Made by a program: the position numbers and the translations under genes. Positions 1-7,061 of a DNA stretch of 23,290 nucleotides are shown in pieces (positions within the stretch are counted from its first letter, which is position 1; each line of letters starts with the position of its first letter). The DNA comes from a virus. The notes beneath the pieces are model-generated. The model did not search any database and was not told where the DNA came from. It saw only the letters and a program-made list of their open reading frames with translations. The stretch spans positions 1 through 23,290 of the IMG/VR virus record IMGVR_UViG_3300046003_002463. One strand, 5' to 3'.

Positions 1-917
1 TATGGATTCCCAGAGCATTTAATGCCTATTTTGAATTTGTCTGATTTTATTATATTCTTTGGATTTTTCAAAGGTTTTAAATAAGTACCTTTCCAAAGAT
101 CATCTTCAGTTAAGTCTAAAACTGATGGAATGCTCATTAATGGCACCCATGTGCATCGAGGATCTATAGAATATATATCATTTACTATTTCATAACCGTG
201 CCTGTGGAAAAGTGAATTTGTATCTTTTCTGTATTTTCCTACAGAGTATAAAATTGGTCGCATTCCAAATTTTTTAAGATAATCAAAGAAACGTATATTG
301 ATTATTTCATCTCCAATTCCACCTTCTCCATCAACATATATTGTTTTACCTGGGCTTATAATACCATCCCACTGTGTCATTTTTAGCTTATCAGAAAATA
401 CACCATTACCTTTATATTTTCCAAGAAAGGCATGCATGCCTTTCTTTAATTGCCCTTCACGCAAATATTTTCCGCAAAGCATAACATCTAGATCATATTT
501 TCTTTGTGGAAATTTATCCATTAAATCAAATATAATTTGTTCTGCCTTTTCTTTATCTCCAAGTAAAGAAATATTAGAAGCCTTTTGACATAATGCATCA
601 AAATCTTCAGGTTTAATACTTAAATTGTGTTCTATATAATACAATGCTTTTTCTGGATAGTTCATCATATTATATGCTTTGTATAGATTAATTCTAGTAT
701 TATATATTTGTTCTGGTGTATTTGCAAGTGCATATGTTGCTTCTGCACAATGTAAATATGTATCTCTCTTATCAGATTTTAAAGATACATATCCGAGCGC
801 ATCATAATCAGATATTGTTTTGGCATGAGATAGATAAAAATCAATCAGATCCCATGCCTTTTTTCGTTCATCACAATTTATTAAGTCTATTACGACGGGT
901 TTAAGATATTCTATCAT
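1..917 (-). CDS. TPR protein with GT-B-like glycosyltransferase domain (3' end outside window)
   Basis: Reading the minus strand from the ATG at 917-915 gives 305 codons with no stop before the window edge, so the C-terminus is missing. Residues about 50-160 look like TPR-type helix pairs (AYNMMNYPEKALYYIEHNL, then LLGDKEKAEQII). From about residue 183 comes the signature of TPR-linked GT-B enzymes: WDG, then KTIYVDGEGGIGDEIINIRF (191-210), equivalent to the glycine-rich G-x-GD motif of heptosyltransferase/GT41-like proteins. At the edge, KIGIKCSGNP matches the usual IGLVWSGNP motif, with K-C in place of V-W. The start overlaps the methyltransferase stop by four bases (ATGA), so the two are probably co-translated. 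The family transfers a sugar from a nucleotide-sugar donor; the acceptor is unknown here. Virion fibres or a host glycan are candidates. The catalytic half lies mostly outside the window, so the enzyme class is inferred. Confidence 0.82.
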   Translation of the reverse strand, partial: MIEYLKPVVIDLINCDERKKAWDLIDFYLSHAKTISDYDALGYVSLKSDKRDTYLHCAEATYALANTPEQIYNTRINLYKAYNMMNYPEKALYYIEHNLSIKPEDFDALCQKASNISLLGDKEKAEQIIFDLMDKFPQRKYDLDVMLCGKYLREGQLKKGMHAFLGKYKGNGVFSDKLKMTQWDGIISPGKTIYVDGEGGIGDEIINIRFFDYLKKFGMRPILYSVGKYRKDTNSLFHRHGYEIVNDIYSIDPRCTWVPLMSIPSVLDLTEDDLWKGTYLKPLKNPKNIIKSDKFKIGIKCSGNP

Positions 918-1459
918 TCTTTATTTACAATTAATTTAATCTGAATTTCACTAACAATATTATTATGCTCATTTGCATAATCTTCAATTTCTTGTGCAGA
1001 TAAATTTTGAAGTTTTAATCTTGCATTATCGTCTGGTGTGTATCTATAATCCAAAACTTCAAAATCAACTTCAAAGTATTCACCAAGCCGAGAAGAAGCA
1101 TAACCTTCTTCACGACAGTGTTTATTGAATTTTTGACTGAAAAGCTGTAATCCAACTACAGTAATTGGTCTTCTGTGTGTTGGATCTGCAAGGAATGAAT
1201 CATGTCTAGGGTGTGGAACACGAATATCTAGTATTGCACCGTGTTTACATACACGATATAGTTCTTTAAGGCAATGGAAGTAGCCATCACCAAGATGCTC
1301 TAGAATATGATGAGCAACCACTGTTTCTACCGAATTATCTTCAAGTGGAAACTTATCTTTTTCTAAATTTACGATGTAATCTGGATTTGCATTTTTATCG
1401 TAATCAAATGTAATAAAGCCTTCGAGTTTTGTATCTCCGGCACCAATATTTAGTTTCAT
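914..1459 (-). CDS. Class I SAM-dependent methyltransferase
   Basis: This 181-residue protein is a small Rossmann-type methyltransferase. Motif I is LNIGAGDTKLEGFITFDYD (3-21): the G-x-G loop for the SAM amino-acid part, then an acidic stretch at the end of strand 2. VETVVAHHILEHL (44-56) is the typical motif of predicted methyltransferases in sugar and surface-polysaccharide gene clusters, and a P-H-P-R-H-D...DPTHRRP patch (82-98) is also characteristic of that subgroup. There is no DNA-methylase NPPY or DPPY motif, so DNA methylation is unlikely. The start is supported by a good ribosome site, TGAGGTG (1473-1467), and a late promoter octamer just upstream. It overlaps the TPR glycosyltransferase by four bases. 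Together they look like a sugar- or protein-modifying pair made late in infection. The substrate cannot be read from sequence. Confidence 0.85.
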   Translation of the reverse strand: MKLNIGAGDTKLEGFITFDYDKNANPDYIVNLEKDKFPLEDNSVETVVAHHILEHLGDGYFHCLKELYRVCKHGAILDIRVPHPRHDSFLADPTHRRPITVVGLQLFSQKFNKHCREEGYASSRLGEYFEVDFEVLDYRYTPDDNARLKLQNLSAQEIEDYANEHNNIVSEIQIKLIVNKE

Positions 1460-1490
1460 AATTTTTCACCTCATAGTAATAATATAGATT

Positions 1491-1498
1491 TATTTATA
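1491..1498 (-). promoter_or_regulatory. T4-type late promoter (TATAAATA)
   Basis: The minus strand reads TATAAATA in an AT-rich setting, a perfect match to the T4-family late octamer. It lies in the 43-base gap after the third RCC1 gene, 31 bases upstream of the methyltransferase ATG. It would place the methyltransferase and glycosyltransferase under late control. Position and exact match support it; activity is inferred. Confidence 0.72.
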
Positions 1499-1502
1499 TA
1501 GA

Positions 1503-2990
1503 TTAGCCGCCGCGGATTCCTGCACTATGTGTCGAGGTACCGACTGAAGTTGCGGCACTTATTTGCACCCAATCAGTAAAACCACCAACAACTGATACAG
1601 GTGATGATGTGTTTGTTGTTGCGGTATTATCTCCCAATTCTCCAGCTGTATTAATTCCCCAAGCCCACGCGGTTCCGTTTGCTCTTAAACCTAGACTATG
1701 TGACTGCCCTCCATCCAATTGTACCCAATCGGTAAAACCGCCGACAACTAATACTGGTGATGATTTAGCCACAACAGTATCATCACCTAATTTTCCATCT
1801 TGACCAGAACCCCAGGCATAAGCAATTCCATTTGATTTTAGTCCTAAACTATGATTACTTCCAGCACTTACTTGTGTCCAATCAGTAAAACCACCAACAA
1901 CTGATACTGGGGATGATGTATTTGTTGTTGTACCGTCTCCTAACGAACCAGCTGAATTACCACCCCAAGCCCAAGCAGTTCCGTTTGCTTGGACACCCAA
2001 ACTGTGTACCCCACCGCCACTTACTTGTATCCAATTAGTAAATCCACCTACTACTGATACAGGTGACGAACTATTTGCTGTAGTACCATCACCAATTCTT
2101 CCGAATGAATTATCACCCCAACCCCATGCGGTCCCATTTGCTCTGAGAGCTACAATATGTCTCTGCCCTGAACTTACTTGTGTCCAATTAGTGAAACCAC
2201 CTACAACTGAAACTGGTGATGATTTATCTACTGTAGTACCATCTCCAAGTTCTCCAGCAAAATTATAACCCCATGCCCATAATGTTCCATTTCCTCTTAA
2301 TCCTAAACTGTGTTTAAATCCACCACTAAGTTGGGTCCAATCACTAAAACCGCCGACTACAGATACAGGAGATGATTTAGAAACTGTAGTTCCATCACCT
2401 AGTTGCCCTGTATCATTAAGACCCCAAGCCCAAGCGGTTCCATTTGCTCTTAAAGCAACAGTATGAGAAGATAATGCTTCTACTTGAACCCAATCAACAT
2501 AATCACCGACTACAGATACCGGAGATGATTTAGAAACTGTTGTTGCATCACCCAACTGTCCGTTAGTATTCGTACCCCAAGTCCAAAGATTATTTAAAGG
2601 TTTTGGATTTTGCAATGTTGGAAATAGTAAAACCCAAGTATCATCACTTCTATAAACATATGGTAAATTTTCATTTATAACAAAAACAACTGTACCTGGA
2701 TCTACTTGTAATAAAGTTAAATCTGTTAAATCTGTTACAAAAATTGTTCTATTTTCAGTTATAAGATGAAGAGCTGCTGTTAATGTAGCAATTTCTTCCA
2801 AACTAGTAGCAGTATTAGCAGAATTTAATCTAGATAATAATTCTGTTTTTATTGTTGAAGAATCTACATCACCCAAAGATGCAGTCTTTAGGATTAAAAC
2901 TAATTCACTGGTTGTCTCGGTAGAAAGAGATAATCCACTTATTAATGTACCTAATTCTGTTACAGCATTTGTTTTAACTATTGATACCAT
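1503..2990 (-). CDS. RCC1-repeat seven-bladed propeller adhesin, copy 3
   Basis: This 495-residue protein has a 139-residue N-terminal part followed by seven RCC1-type repeats of about 50 residues. Each repeat follows the pattern W-G-x4-G-x-LGDGT-x4-SSPVSVVGG-F-x-DW-x-Q-S-G-x2-HSLGLRANGTAWAWG. Counting the DW-Q cores gives exactly seven, as expected for a closed seven-bladed beta-propeller. The chain opens at a WTWG strand and ends at HSAGIRGG, so the first strand should complete the last blade. The N-terminal part is longer than in the two sister proteins (89 and 93 residues), seems to hold two similar helical segments, and ends in a short beta module (VVFVINENLPYVYRSDDTWV). The 5-base gap to the DUF4376 gene suggests coupled translation. 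RCC1 folds are known protein-binding platforms. A surface receptor-binding role here is inferred from the fibre-gene setting. Confidence 0.85.
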   Translation of the reverse strand: MVSIVKTNAVTELGTLISGLSLSTETTSELVLILKTASLGDVDSSTIKTELLSRLNSANTATSLEEIATLTAALHLITENRTIFVTDLTDLTLLQVDPGTVVFVINENLPYVYRSDDTWVLLFPTLQNPKPLNNLWTWGTNTNGQLGDATTVSKSSPVSVVGDYVDWVQVEALSSHTVALRANGTAWAWGLNDTGQLGDGTTVSKSSPVSVVGGFSDWTQLSGGFKHSLGLRGNGTLWAWGYNFAGELGDGTTVDKSSPVSVVGGFTNWTQVSSGQRHIVALRANGTAWGWGDNSFGRIGDGTTANSSSPVSVVGGFTNWIQVSGGGVHSLGVQANGTAWAWGGNSAGSLGDGTTTNTSSPVSVVGGFTDWTQVSAGSNHSLGLKSNGIAYAWGSGQDGKLGDDTVVAKSSPVLVVGGFTDWVQLDGGQSHSLGLRANGTAWAWGINTAGELGDNTATTNTSSPVSVVGGFTDWVQISAATSVGTSTHSAGIRGG

Positions 2991-2995
2991 TATAC

Positions 2996-3634
2996 TTAAG
3001 CCAATTTGTTAATAAAATCTAAATTTAAAAGTTCTTCAGTAGTTAAGCAAGAATCAATTTGCTCATTTAATGACTTTTCCCAATTAAATGTATCTTGAAT
3101 ATAATCTGCACATGCTTTAGCTATAATACTTAATTCTTCTTTAGATATAGTTAACCAACCTTCGGAAAATTTCCAATTTATTACTTCACCATCATTCATA
3201 GTTAAAAACTTTTGTATGTATACATTTCTTCTTTCTCGGGAGGTATCAATGGTTATTTCAAGATTTTGTAAAGTCAATTTAGTATTTGAAATTTCTTTTT
3301 TGTATCTTTCAGATGCCAATACCGATCTAAAATTATCTTTTGCAACTTCAATAGAAATATCTTTTACTTCATAATTTGCAATTATAATATCATTAGAAAA
3401 ATCCCAAATTGGGCCATAATAATAATGAATCATAGTATTTAATTCTGGTCTATTTTCGACAACTCTATGAATTTTAGTATCATTGTCAATTACATATGGC
3501 AATATTTCTGGTTCAATGCCAGGTATATTTGCATCTATTTTATGACGAATTTTAAGAGCTGATGTAAAATACTTTTGGGACCAAGCCATTGGTCCTACAA
3601 CTACTCTATTTTTGTGTACTATTCCATATGACAT
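2996..3634 (-). CDS. DUF4376-domain tail-fibre-associated protein
   Basis: The 212-residue protein has two parts. Residues 1-95 begin IVHKNRVVVGPMAWSQKYF and include YYYGPIWDF, a pattern I associate with phage fibre-linked proteins. Residues about 100-195 match DUF4376: a basic SERYKKEI helix, TLQNLEITIDTSRERR, an MNDGEVINWKFSEGWLT core, then a helix leading to the conserved F-N-W-E-K-S-L. DUF4376 is found in tail-fibre and fibre-assembly proteins of many phages; its biochemical role is not established. It lies between RCC1 copies 2 and 3, with an AAGGAT ribosome site ahead of its ATG, so it may help assemble, cap or attach the propeller proteins. That role is inference. The domain assignment is fairly secure. 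Confidence 0.75.
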   Translation of the reverse strand: MSYGIVHKNRVVVGPMAWSQKYFTSALKIRHKIDANIPGIEPEILPYVIDNDTKIHRVVENRPELNTMIHYYYGPIWDFSNDIIIANYEVKDISIEVAKDNFRSVLASERYKKEISNTKLTLQNLEITIDTSRERRNVYIQKFLTMNDGEVINWKFSEGWLTISKEELSIIAKACADYIQDTFNWEKSLNEQIDSCLTTEELLNLDFINKLA

Positions 3635-3651
3635 ATTACTTAATCCTTATA

Positions 3652-4986
3652 TTATAATGTTCTTATACCGACACTAAATGCACCACCAGCATTTAGTTGA
3701 ACCCAATCATTAAAATTGCCAAATCCACCAATGACAGATGCTGGTGATAATCTACTAGTAACAGTACCATCACCTAAGCGGCCACTACCATTTCCACCCC
3801 AGCCCCATGCTGTACCATTTAATCTTAATCCTACACTATGTATATTAGCACTTACTTGAACCCAATCTGTAAAACCACCTACAACTGACACAGGAGATGA
3901 TTTAGAAACAGTCGTTCCATCGCCAAGTCTTCCATATAGATTATAACCCCATGCCCAAGCAGTTCCATTTGCTCTTATACCGAGATTATGACGATCACCT
4001 GCACTTACTTGAACCCAATCAGTGTACCCACCAACTACTGACACTGGAGACGATTTACCTACTGTAGTATTATCACCAAGTCTTCCATTTGTGTTCGCTC
4101 CCCACGCCCACGCAGTTCCATTTTCTCTAATTCCCAAACTATGGTAACCTCCGGCGCTTACTTGTGTCCAATCTGTAAAACCACCTACAACCGATACAGG
4201 GGAAGATTTGGATACTAAAGTGTTATCTCCAAGCTGTCCGTTACCATTATTACCCCAGGACCAGGCAGTTCCGTTTGCTCTTAAACCTACACTATGCGGG
4301 AATGAGGCTGGCCCAGCACTTACTTGAATCCAATCAACATAACCACCGACTACAGATACAGGAGATAATTTAGAAACTATTGTTTCATCACCTAATTGGC
4401 CCCTAGTATTATTACCCCAGGCCCAGGCAGTTCCGTTTGCTCTTAAACCTAGAGAAAATGCATTTCCAGCACTTACTTCTGTCCAATCTGTAAAACCACC
4501 TACAACAGATACAGGTGATGATCTAACTGTAACAGTATTGTCACCTATTCGGCCGTTGCCGTTATATCCCCAACCCCATAAAGTACCATTAGATCTAATT
4601 ACATGATTATGACTAAATCCAGAACTCGAATAAATCCAATCTGTAAAACCACCAACTACTGAAACTGGTGATTGCTTTCCTATACCGGTATTATCGCCTA
4701 ATTGTCCAGATCCATTTTCGCCAAATGAGAATAGACTTGGACTTCCTTCTACTACCTTAAGTCTATTAGGGCCAAAACTATAATATAGAGAATTTTCAGT
4801 TTCTACAAAATACAGATCACCATATGTATAAGAATCATCAAACATATCTGTATATAAAGTTACAGTTTTTACTTTATTTACATTTAATTTTTCTATAATC
4901 TTAGAAAGGAATAGAAATTCTTGTTCTGTTGTAGAATTAGTAATTTTATCTACTATAATTTCAATAATATTTAATATTGCTGTCAT
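3652..4986 (-). CDS. RCC1-repeat seven-bladed propeller adhesin, copy 2
   Basis: This 444-residue protein has an 89-residue N-terminal region (a predicted helix pair, then a short beta module, GDLYFVETENSLYYSFG) and seven RCC1 blades. Blade openings include ENGSGQLGD, YNGNGRIGD, NNTRGQLGD, NNGNGQLGD, ANTNGRLGD, YNLYGRLGD and GNGSGRLGD. These surface turns vary while the GLRANGTAWAWG and SSPVSVVGG strands stay almost constant. The chain ends at AFSVGIRTL, leaving the last blade to be closed by the first FSFG strand. Its ATG overlaps the stop of copy 1 by four bases (ATGA), so the two are translationally coupled and probably made in similar amounts. Some blades share long identical DNA stretches, which points to recent blade duplication or conversion. 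Role as a virion adhesin is inferred from context. Confidence 0.86.
   Translation of the reverse strand: MTAILNIIEIIVDKITNSTTEQEFLFLSKIIEKLNVNKVKTVTLYTDMFDDSYTYGDLYFVETENSLYYSFGPNRLKVVEGSPSLFSFGENGSGQLGDNTGIGKQSPVSVVGGFTDWIYSSSGFSHNHVIRSNGTLWGWGYNGNGRIGDNTVTVRSSPVSVVGGFTDWTEVSAGNAFSLGLRANGTAWAWGNNTRGQLGDETIVSKLSPVSVVGGYVDWIQVSAGPASFPHSVGLRANGTAWSWGNNGNGQLGDNTLVSKSSPVSVVGGFTDWTQVSAGGYHSLGIRENGTAWAWGANTNGRLGDNTTVGKSSPVSVVGGYTDWVQVSAGDRHNLGIRANGTAWAWGYNLYGRLGDGTTVSKSSPVSVVGGFTDWVQVSANIHSVGLRLNGTAWGWGGNGSGRLGDGTVTSRLSPASVIGGFGNFNDWVQLNAGGAFSVGIRTL
4261..4451 (-). repeat. Exact 29-bp direct repeat between RCC1 blades of copy 2
   Basis: Positions 4261-4289 and 4423-4451 are identical over 29 bases and extend to the left with one mismatch. 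They encode the GLRANGTAW strand of adjacent blades in RCC1 copy 2. This is the same pattern of blade-to-blade DNA identity seen in copy 1. Confidence 0.8.
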
Positions 4987-6308
4987 GCTTTAATTCCTAA
5001 CATATGGGCAACATTTGTGCTTATTTGAACCCAATTGAGGGATCCCACTATAGATACTGGAGACAATTTACCTACTGCCGTGTTGTCACCTAAAATAGCA
5101 GCACCCCAAGCCCAAGCAGTTCCATTAGCTCGAAGACCGACACTATTAGAGGTCCCGGCATTTACTTGAACCCAATCTGTAAAACCACCAACTACAGATA
5201 CTGGTGATGTTCTAGATGAAACCGTACCATCACCTAATTGACCGTTAGTATTATAACCCCATGCCCAAGCAGTTCCATTAGCTCGAAGACCGACACTATG
5301 CCCGCTGCTCAAGCCGCCCGCACTTACTTGAATCCAATCCGTAAAACCACCTACCACTGAAACTGGAGACAATTTAGAAACTATTGTTCCATCACCAAGT
5401 CTGCCATTTGTGCTCGGCCCCCATGCCCAAGCAGTTCCATTTGCTCTTAAGCCAAGACTATGTGTGGCACCAGCACTTACTTGAATCCAATCTGTAAAGC
5501 CACCTACCACCAAAACTGGAGACGATTTGGATACTGTGGTATTGTCCCCCAAAATACCACTTGCACCAGAACCCCAAGCCCATGCGGTTCCATTTGCTCT
5601 TACACCGAGACTATGAATGGCGCCAGCACTTACTTGCACCCAATCTATAAAACCACCTGCAACCGATACAGGAGCCGATTTTGCTACTGCAGTGTTGTCA
5701 CCAAGTCTTCCGTTTGTACCAGCGCCCCATGCCCACGCAGTCCCATTTGCTCTTAAGCCAAGACTATGTGTGGCACCTGCACTTACTTGAACCCAATCAG
5801 TGTACCCACCTGCAACCGATACAGGAGATGATTTAGAAACAGTTGTTCCATCACCTAGTTTTCCCGAGGTGGCGGCACCCCACGCCCATGCAGTCCCATT
5901 TGCACGAATACCAAAACTATGTTGAGAGCCAGCATTTAGTTGAACCCAATCTGTAAAACCACCTATTACAGAAACAGGTGATGATTTAGCAACAGTAGTA
6001 CCATCGCCAAGTCTACCATAGACAGCGGTGCCCCATGCATATCCATTGGCATCTGGAAATCTAAGTATATTATTAATGTCCCAAGTAATACCATTGCTAT
6101 ATACATATTTACTTTCAGAAGTGATGTATACAAATCTACCTTTATTATTGGCAGCAGGCGGTAAATTTAAAGTTGCAGTAACAACTCCTATACCACTTTT
6201 TTCTATTGATTCTATTGCACCAAAAACTTGTGCTAATTCAAGACTAGTCAATCCACCAGTTGCTATAGCAGAATTTAATTTTGTAATGAGACTATTTACA
6301 GGTATCAT
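4983..6308 (-). CDS. RCC1-repeat seven-bladed propeller adhesin, copy 1
   Basis: The 441-residue protein has a 93-residue N-terminal segment: a helical part (LITKLNSAIATGGLTSLELA) and a beta module (GRFVYITSESKYVYSNGITW). Seven RCC1 blades follow. The last is shortened (AAILGDNT) and ends at AHMLGIKA, with the first YAWG strand free to close the ring. Blade 5 carries a small loop insertion (GGLSSGHS). The gene begins one base after the stop of the short fibre gene, with AGGA upstream, and overlaps copy 2 at its end. Eukaryotic RCC1 is a chromatin-bound exchange factor; none of its context is present here, so a host-surface-binding propeller on the virion is the better reading. No signal peptide or membrane segment is visible. 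Confidence 0.86.
   Translation of the reverse strand: MIPVNSLITKLNSAIATGGLTSLELAQVFGAIESIEKSGIGVVTATLNLPPAANNKGRFVYITSESKYVYSNGITWDINNILRFPDANGYAWGTAVYGRLGDGTTVAKSSPVSVIGGFTDWVQLNAGSQHSFGIRANGTAWAWGAATSGKLGDGTTVSKSSPVSVAGGYTDWVQVSAGATHSLGLRANGTAWAWGAGTNGRLGDNTAVAKSAPVSVAGGFIDWVQVSAGAIHSLGVRANGTAWAWGSGASGILGDNTTVSKSSPVLVVGGFTDWIQVSAGATHSLGLRANGTAWAWGPSTNGRLGDGTIVSKLSPVSVVGGFTDWIQVSAGGLSSGHSVGLRANGTAWAWGYNTNGQLGDGTVSSRTSPVSVVGGFTDWVQVNAGTSNSVGLRANGTAWAWGAAILGDNTAVGKLSPVSIVGSLNWVQISTNVAHMLGIKA
5111..5299 (-). repeat. Exact 36-bp direct repeat between adjacent RCC1 blades
   Basis: The stretches 5111-5146 and 5264-5299 are identical over 36 bases. They encode the same strand (LRANGTAWAWG and its lead-in) of neighbouring blades in RCC1 copy 1. 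Other blades encode the same residues with different codons, so the identity points to recent blade duplication or conversion rather than protein-level constraint alone. Confidence 0.85.
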
Positions 6309-6309
6309 A

Positions 6310-6564
6310 TTATAATCCTAAAAATGCTATTGTTCTTGCAAATTCATCAGTACCTGCTCCGCCACCGCCGCCAATGGAACCCCAACCAGCATTACTATAA
6401 CCTTCAAACGAATTTGTTGTAGTATTGTAGCGCAACTGACCTAGAACACCAGTTGGTTGCTGACCAGTTGTTCCCGCAGGAACTTTGACTGCTGTAGTTC
6501 CAGCTAAATCTATGTAAGCAGTTTGATCATTGATGATCGTAGTGCCTTGAATCTTGATTGCCAT
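6310..6564 (-). CDS. Short tail-fibre protein
   Basis: This 84-residue protein starts MAIKIQGTTIINDQ, followed by AVKVPAGTTGQQPTGVLGQL, RYNTTTNSFEGYSNAGWGSI, a glycine run, and a final EFARTIAFLGL. The pattern (an I-x-G-T-T-x-I start, a VPAGTT-x-Q-x-P stretch, then RYNT-x-FEGY-x-G-W) recurs in small fibre or spike proteins of marine T4-like phages. It is a beta-rich module usually found in longer fibres, here standing alone. The start is fixed by a strong GAAAGGGG ribosome site (6579-6572) and a late promoter 37 bases upstream of the ATG. It is first in the transcription unit carrying the RCC1 genes, with a one-base gap to copy 1. It may be the attachment stub or cap of that fibre, which is inference. 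Confidence 0.75.
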   Translation of the reverse strand: MAIKIQGTTIINDQTAYIDLAGTTAVKVPAGTTGQQPTGVLGQLRYNTTTNSFEGYSNAGWGSIGGGGGAGTDEFARTIAFLGL

Positions 6565-6600
6565 CTTCGCGCCCCTTTCATGAGTACTCGGCTATACAAG

Positions 6601-6608
6601 TATTTATA
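6601..6608 (-). promoter_or_regulatory. T4-type late promoter (TATAAATA)
   Basis: A perfect late octamer on the minus strand sits immediately after the stop codon of the 146-residue chaperone gene and 37 bases upstream of the short fibre ATG. It would start a unit of short fibre, RCC1, RCC1, DUF4376 and RCC1. Support comes from the exact match and from its position in a gene gap. Confidence 0.72.
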
Positions 6609-7049
6609 TTACTGAGGCGGTGTCGGCCATACAATATTGTCTGGGAAACCAGCTTGTGATGTCACATCTCTTAATTCTTGACGATATAGTGACCAAGCTT
6701 CTTTATTGATCGAAGCAGGTGCATCTGGAAGTTGTGTATAGTCACAAAGAAGAAGCAGTTGATTACGGATTGCTCTCATTTGTCCTGAGCGCTCTTCCAA
6801 TGTAGGTTCATCAGAATAATCAATTGCACCGAATGCAGCTGCAACATCTATAGTTTGAACTACTGCATCTTTTTCTATCCAATATGCAACAGGTGAATAT
6901 TGGACTATTACAGCTTCTAAAGTTTCACCTTCATATGGAATTCTTGTATATACATTCATATCACCATGAGTTGGTGATGTATATTTAACTTCCATAGTTC
7001 TTCCATTTGTATCAACATTTAATACTTTATATGTATATTTGATTTGCAT
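6609..7049 (-). CDS. Tail assembly chaperone-domain (Phage_tail_APC) protein
   Basis: The 146-residue protein has a beta-rich N-terminal half (residues 1-75) and a C-terminal domain of the phage tail assembly chaperone type (Phage_tail_APC). The domain runs from RAIRNQLLLLCDYTQLPDA (92-110), through EAWSLYRQELRDVTSQAGFP, to an end at WPTPP. The sequence N-Q-L-L...D-x-TQLPD...W..YRQ.LRD...Q.GFP...WP..P is diagnostic. Such proteins sit next to fibre genes in many tailed phages and are thought to act in fibre or tail assembly. Here it directly follows the glycine-rich adhesin gene with a 12-base spacer and an AGGAAA ribosome site. It is the last gene before the next late promoter, so it closes the collagen-fibre transcription unit. 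Its exact partner is not visible; the neighbouring fibre or adhesin is likely. Confidence 0.8.
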   Translation of the reverse strand: MQIKYTYKVLNVDTNGRTMEVKYTSPTHGDMNVYTRIPYEGETLEAVIVQYSPVAYWIEKDAVVQTIDVAAAFGAIDYSDEPTLEERSGQMRAIRNQLLLLCDYTQLPDAPASINKEAWSLYRQELRDVTSQAGFPDNIVWPTPPQ

Positions 7050-7061
7050 GTTGTTTTCCTA

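Noticed and set aside
298-904. Plus-strand open frames at 298-588 and 716-904
   Set aside because: They lie opposite the continuous minus-strand TPR-glycosyltransferase frame, which has clear motifs. The plus-strand products show no recognisable features.
1503-6308. Diversity-generating retroelement acting on the RCC1 or adhesin genes
   Set aside because: No reverse transcriptase, template repeat or accessory gene is in the window. The variation is spread over all blades rather than in one C-terminal region. It could only be reconsidered with flanking sequence.
1503-6308. RCC1 genes as captured eukaryotic chromatin-regulator genes
   Set aside because: RCC1 repeats are widespread in bacteria and phages. 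These have a fibre-type N-terminus, internal near-identical repeats and phage late-operon context, with nothing pointing to nuclear function.
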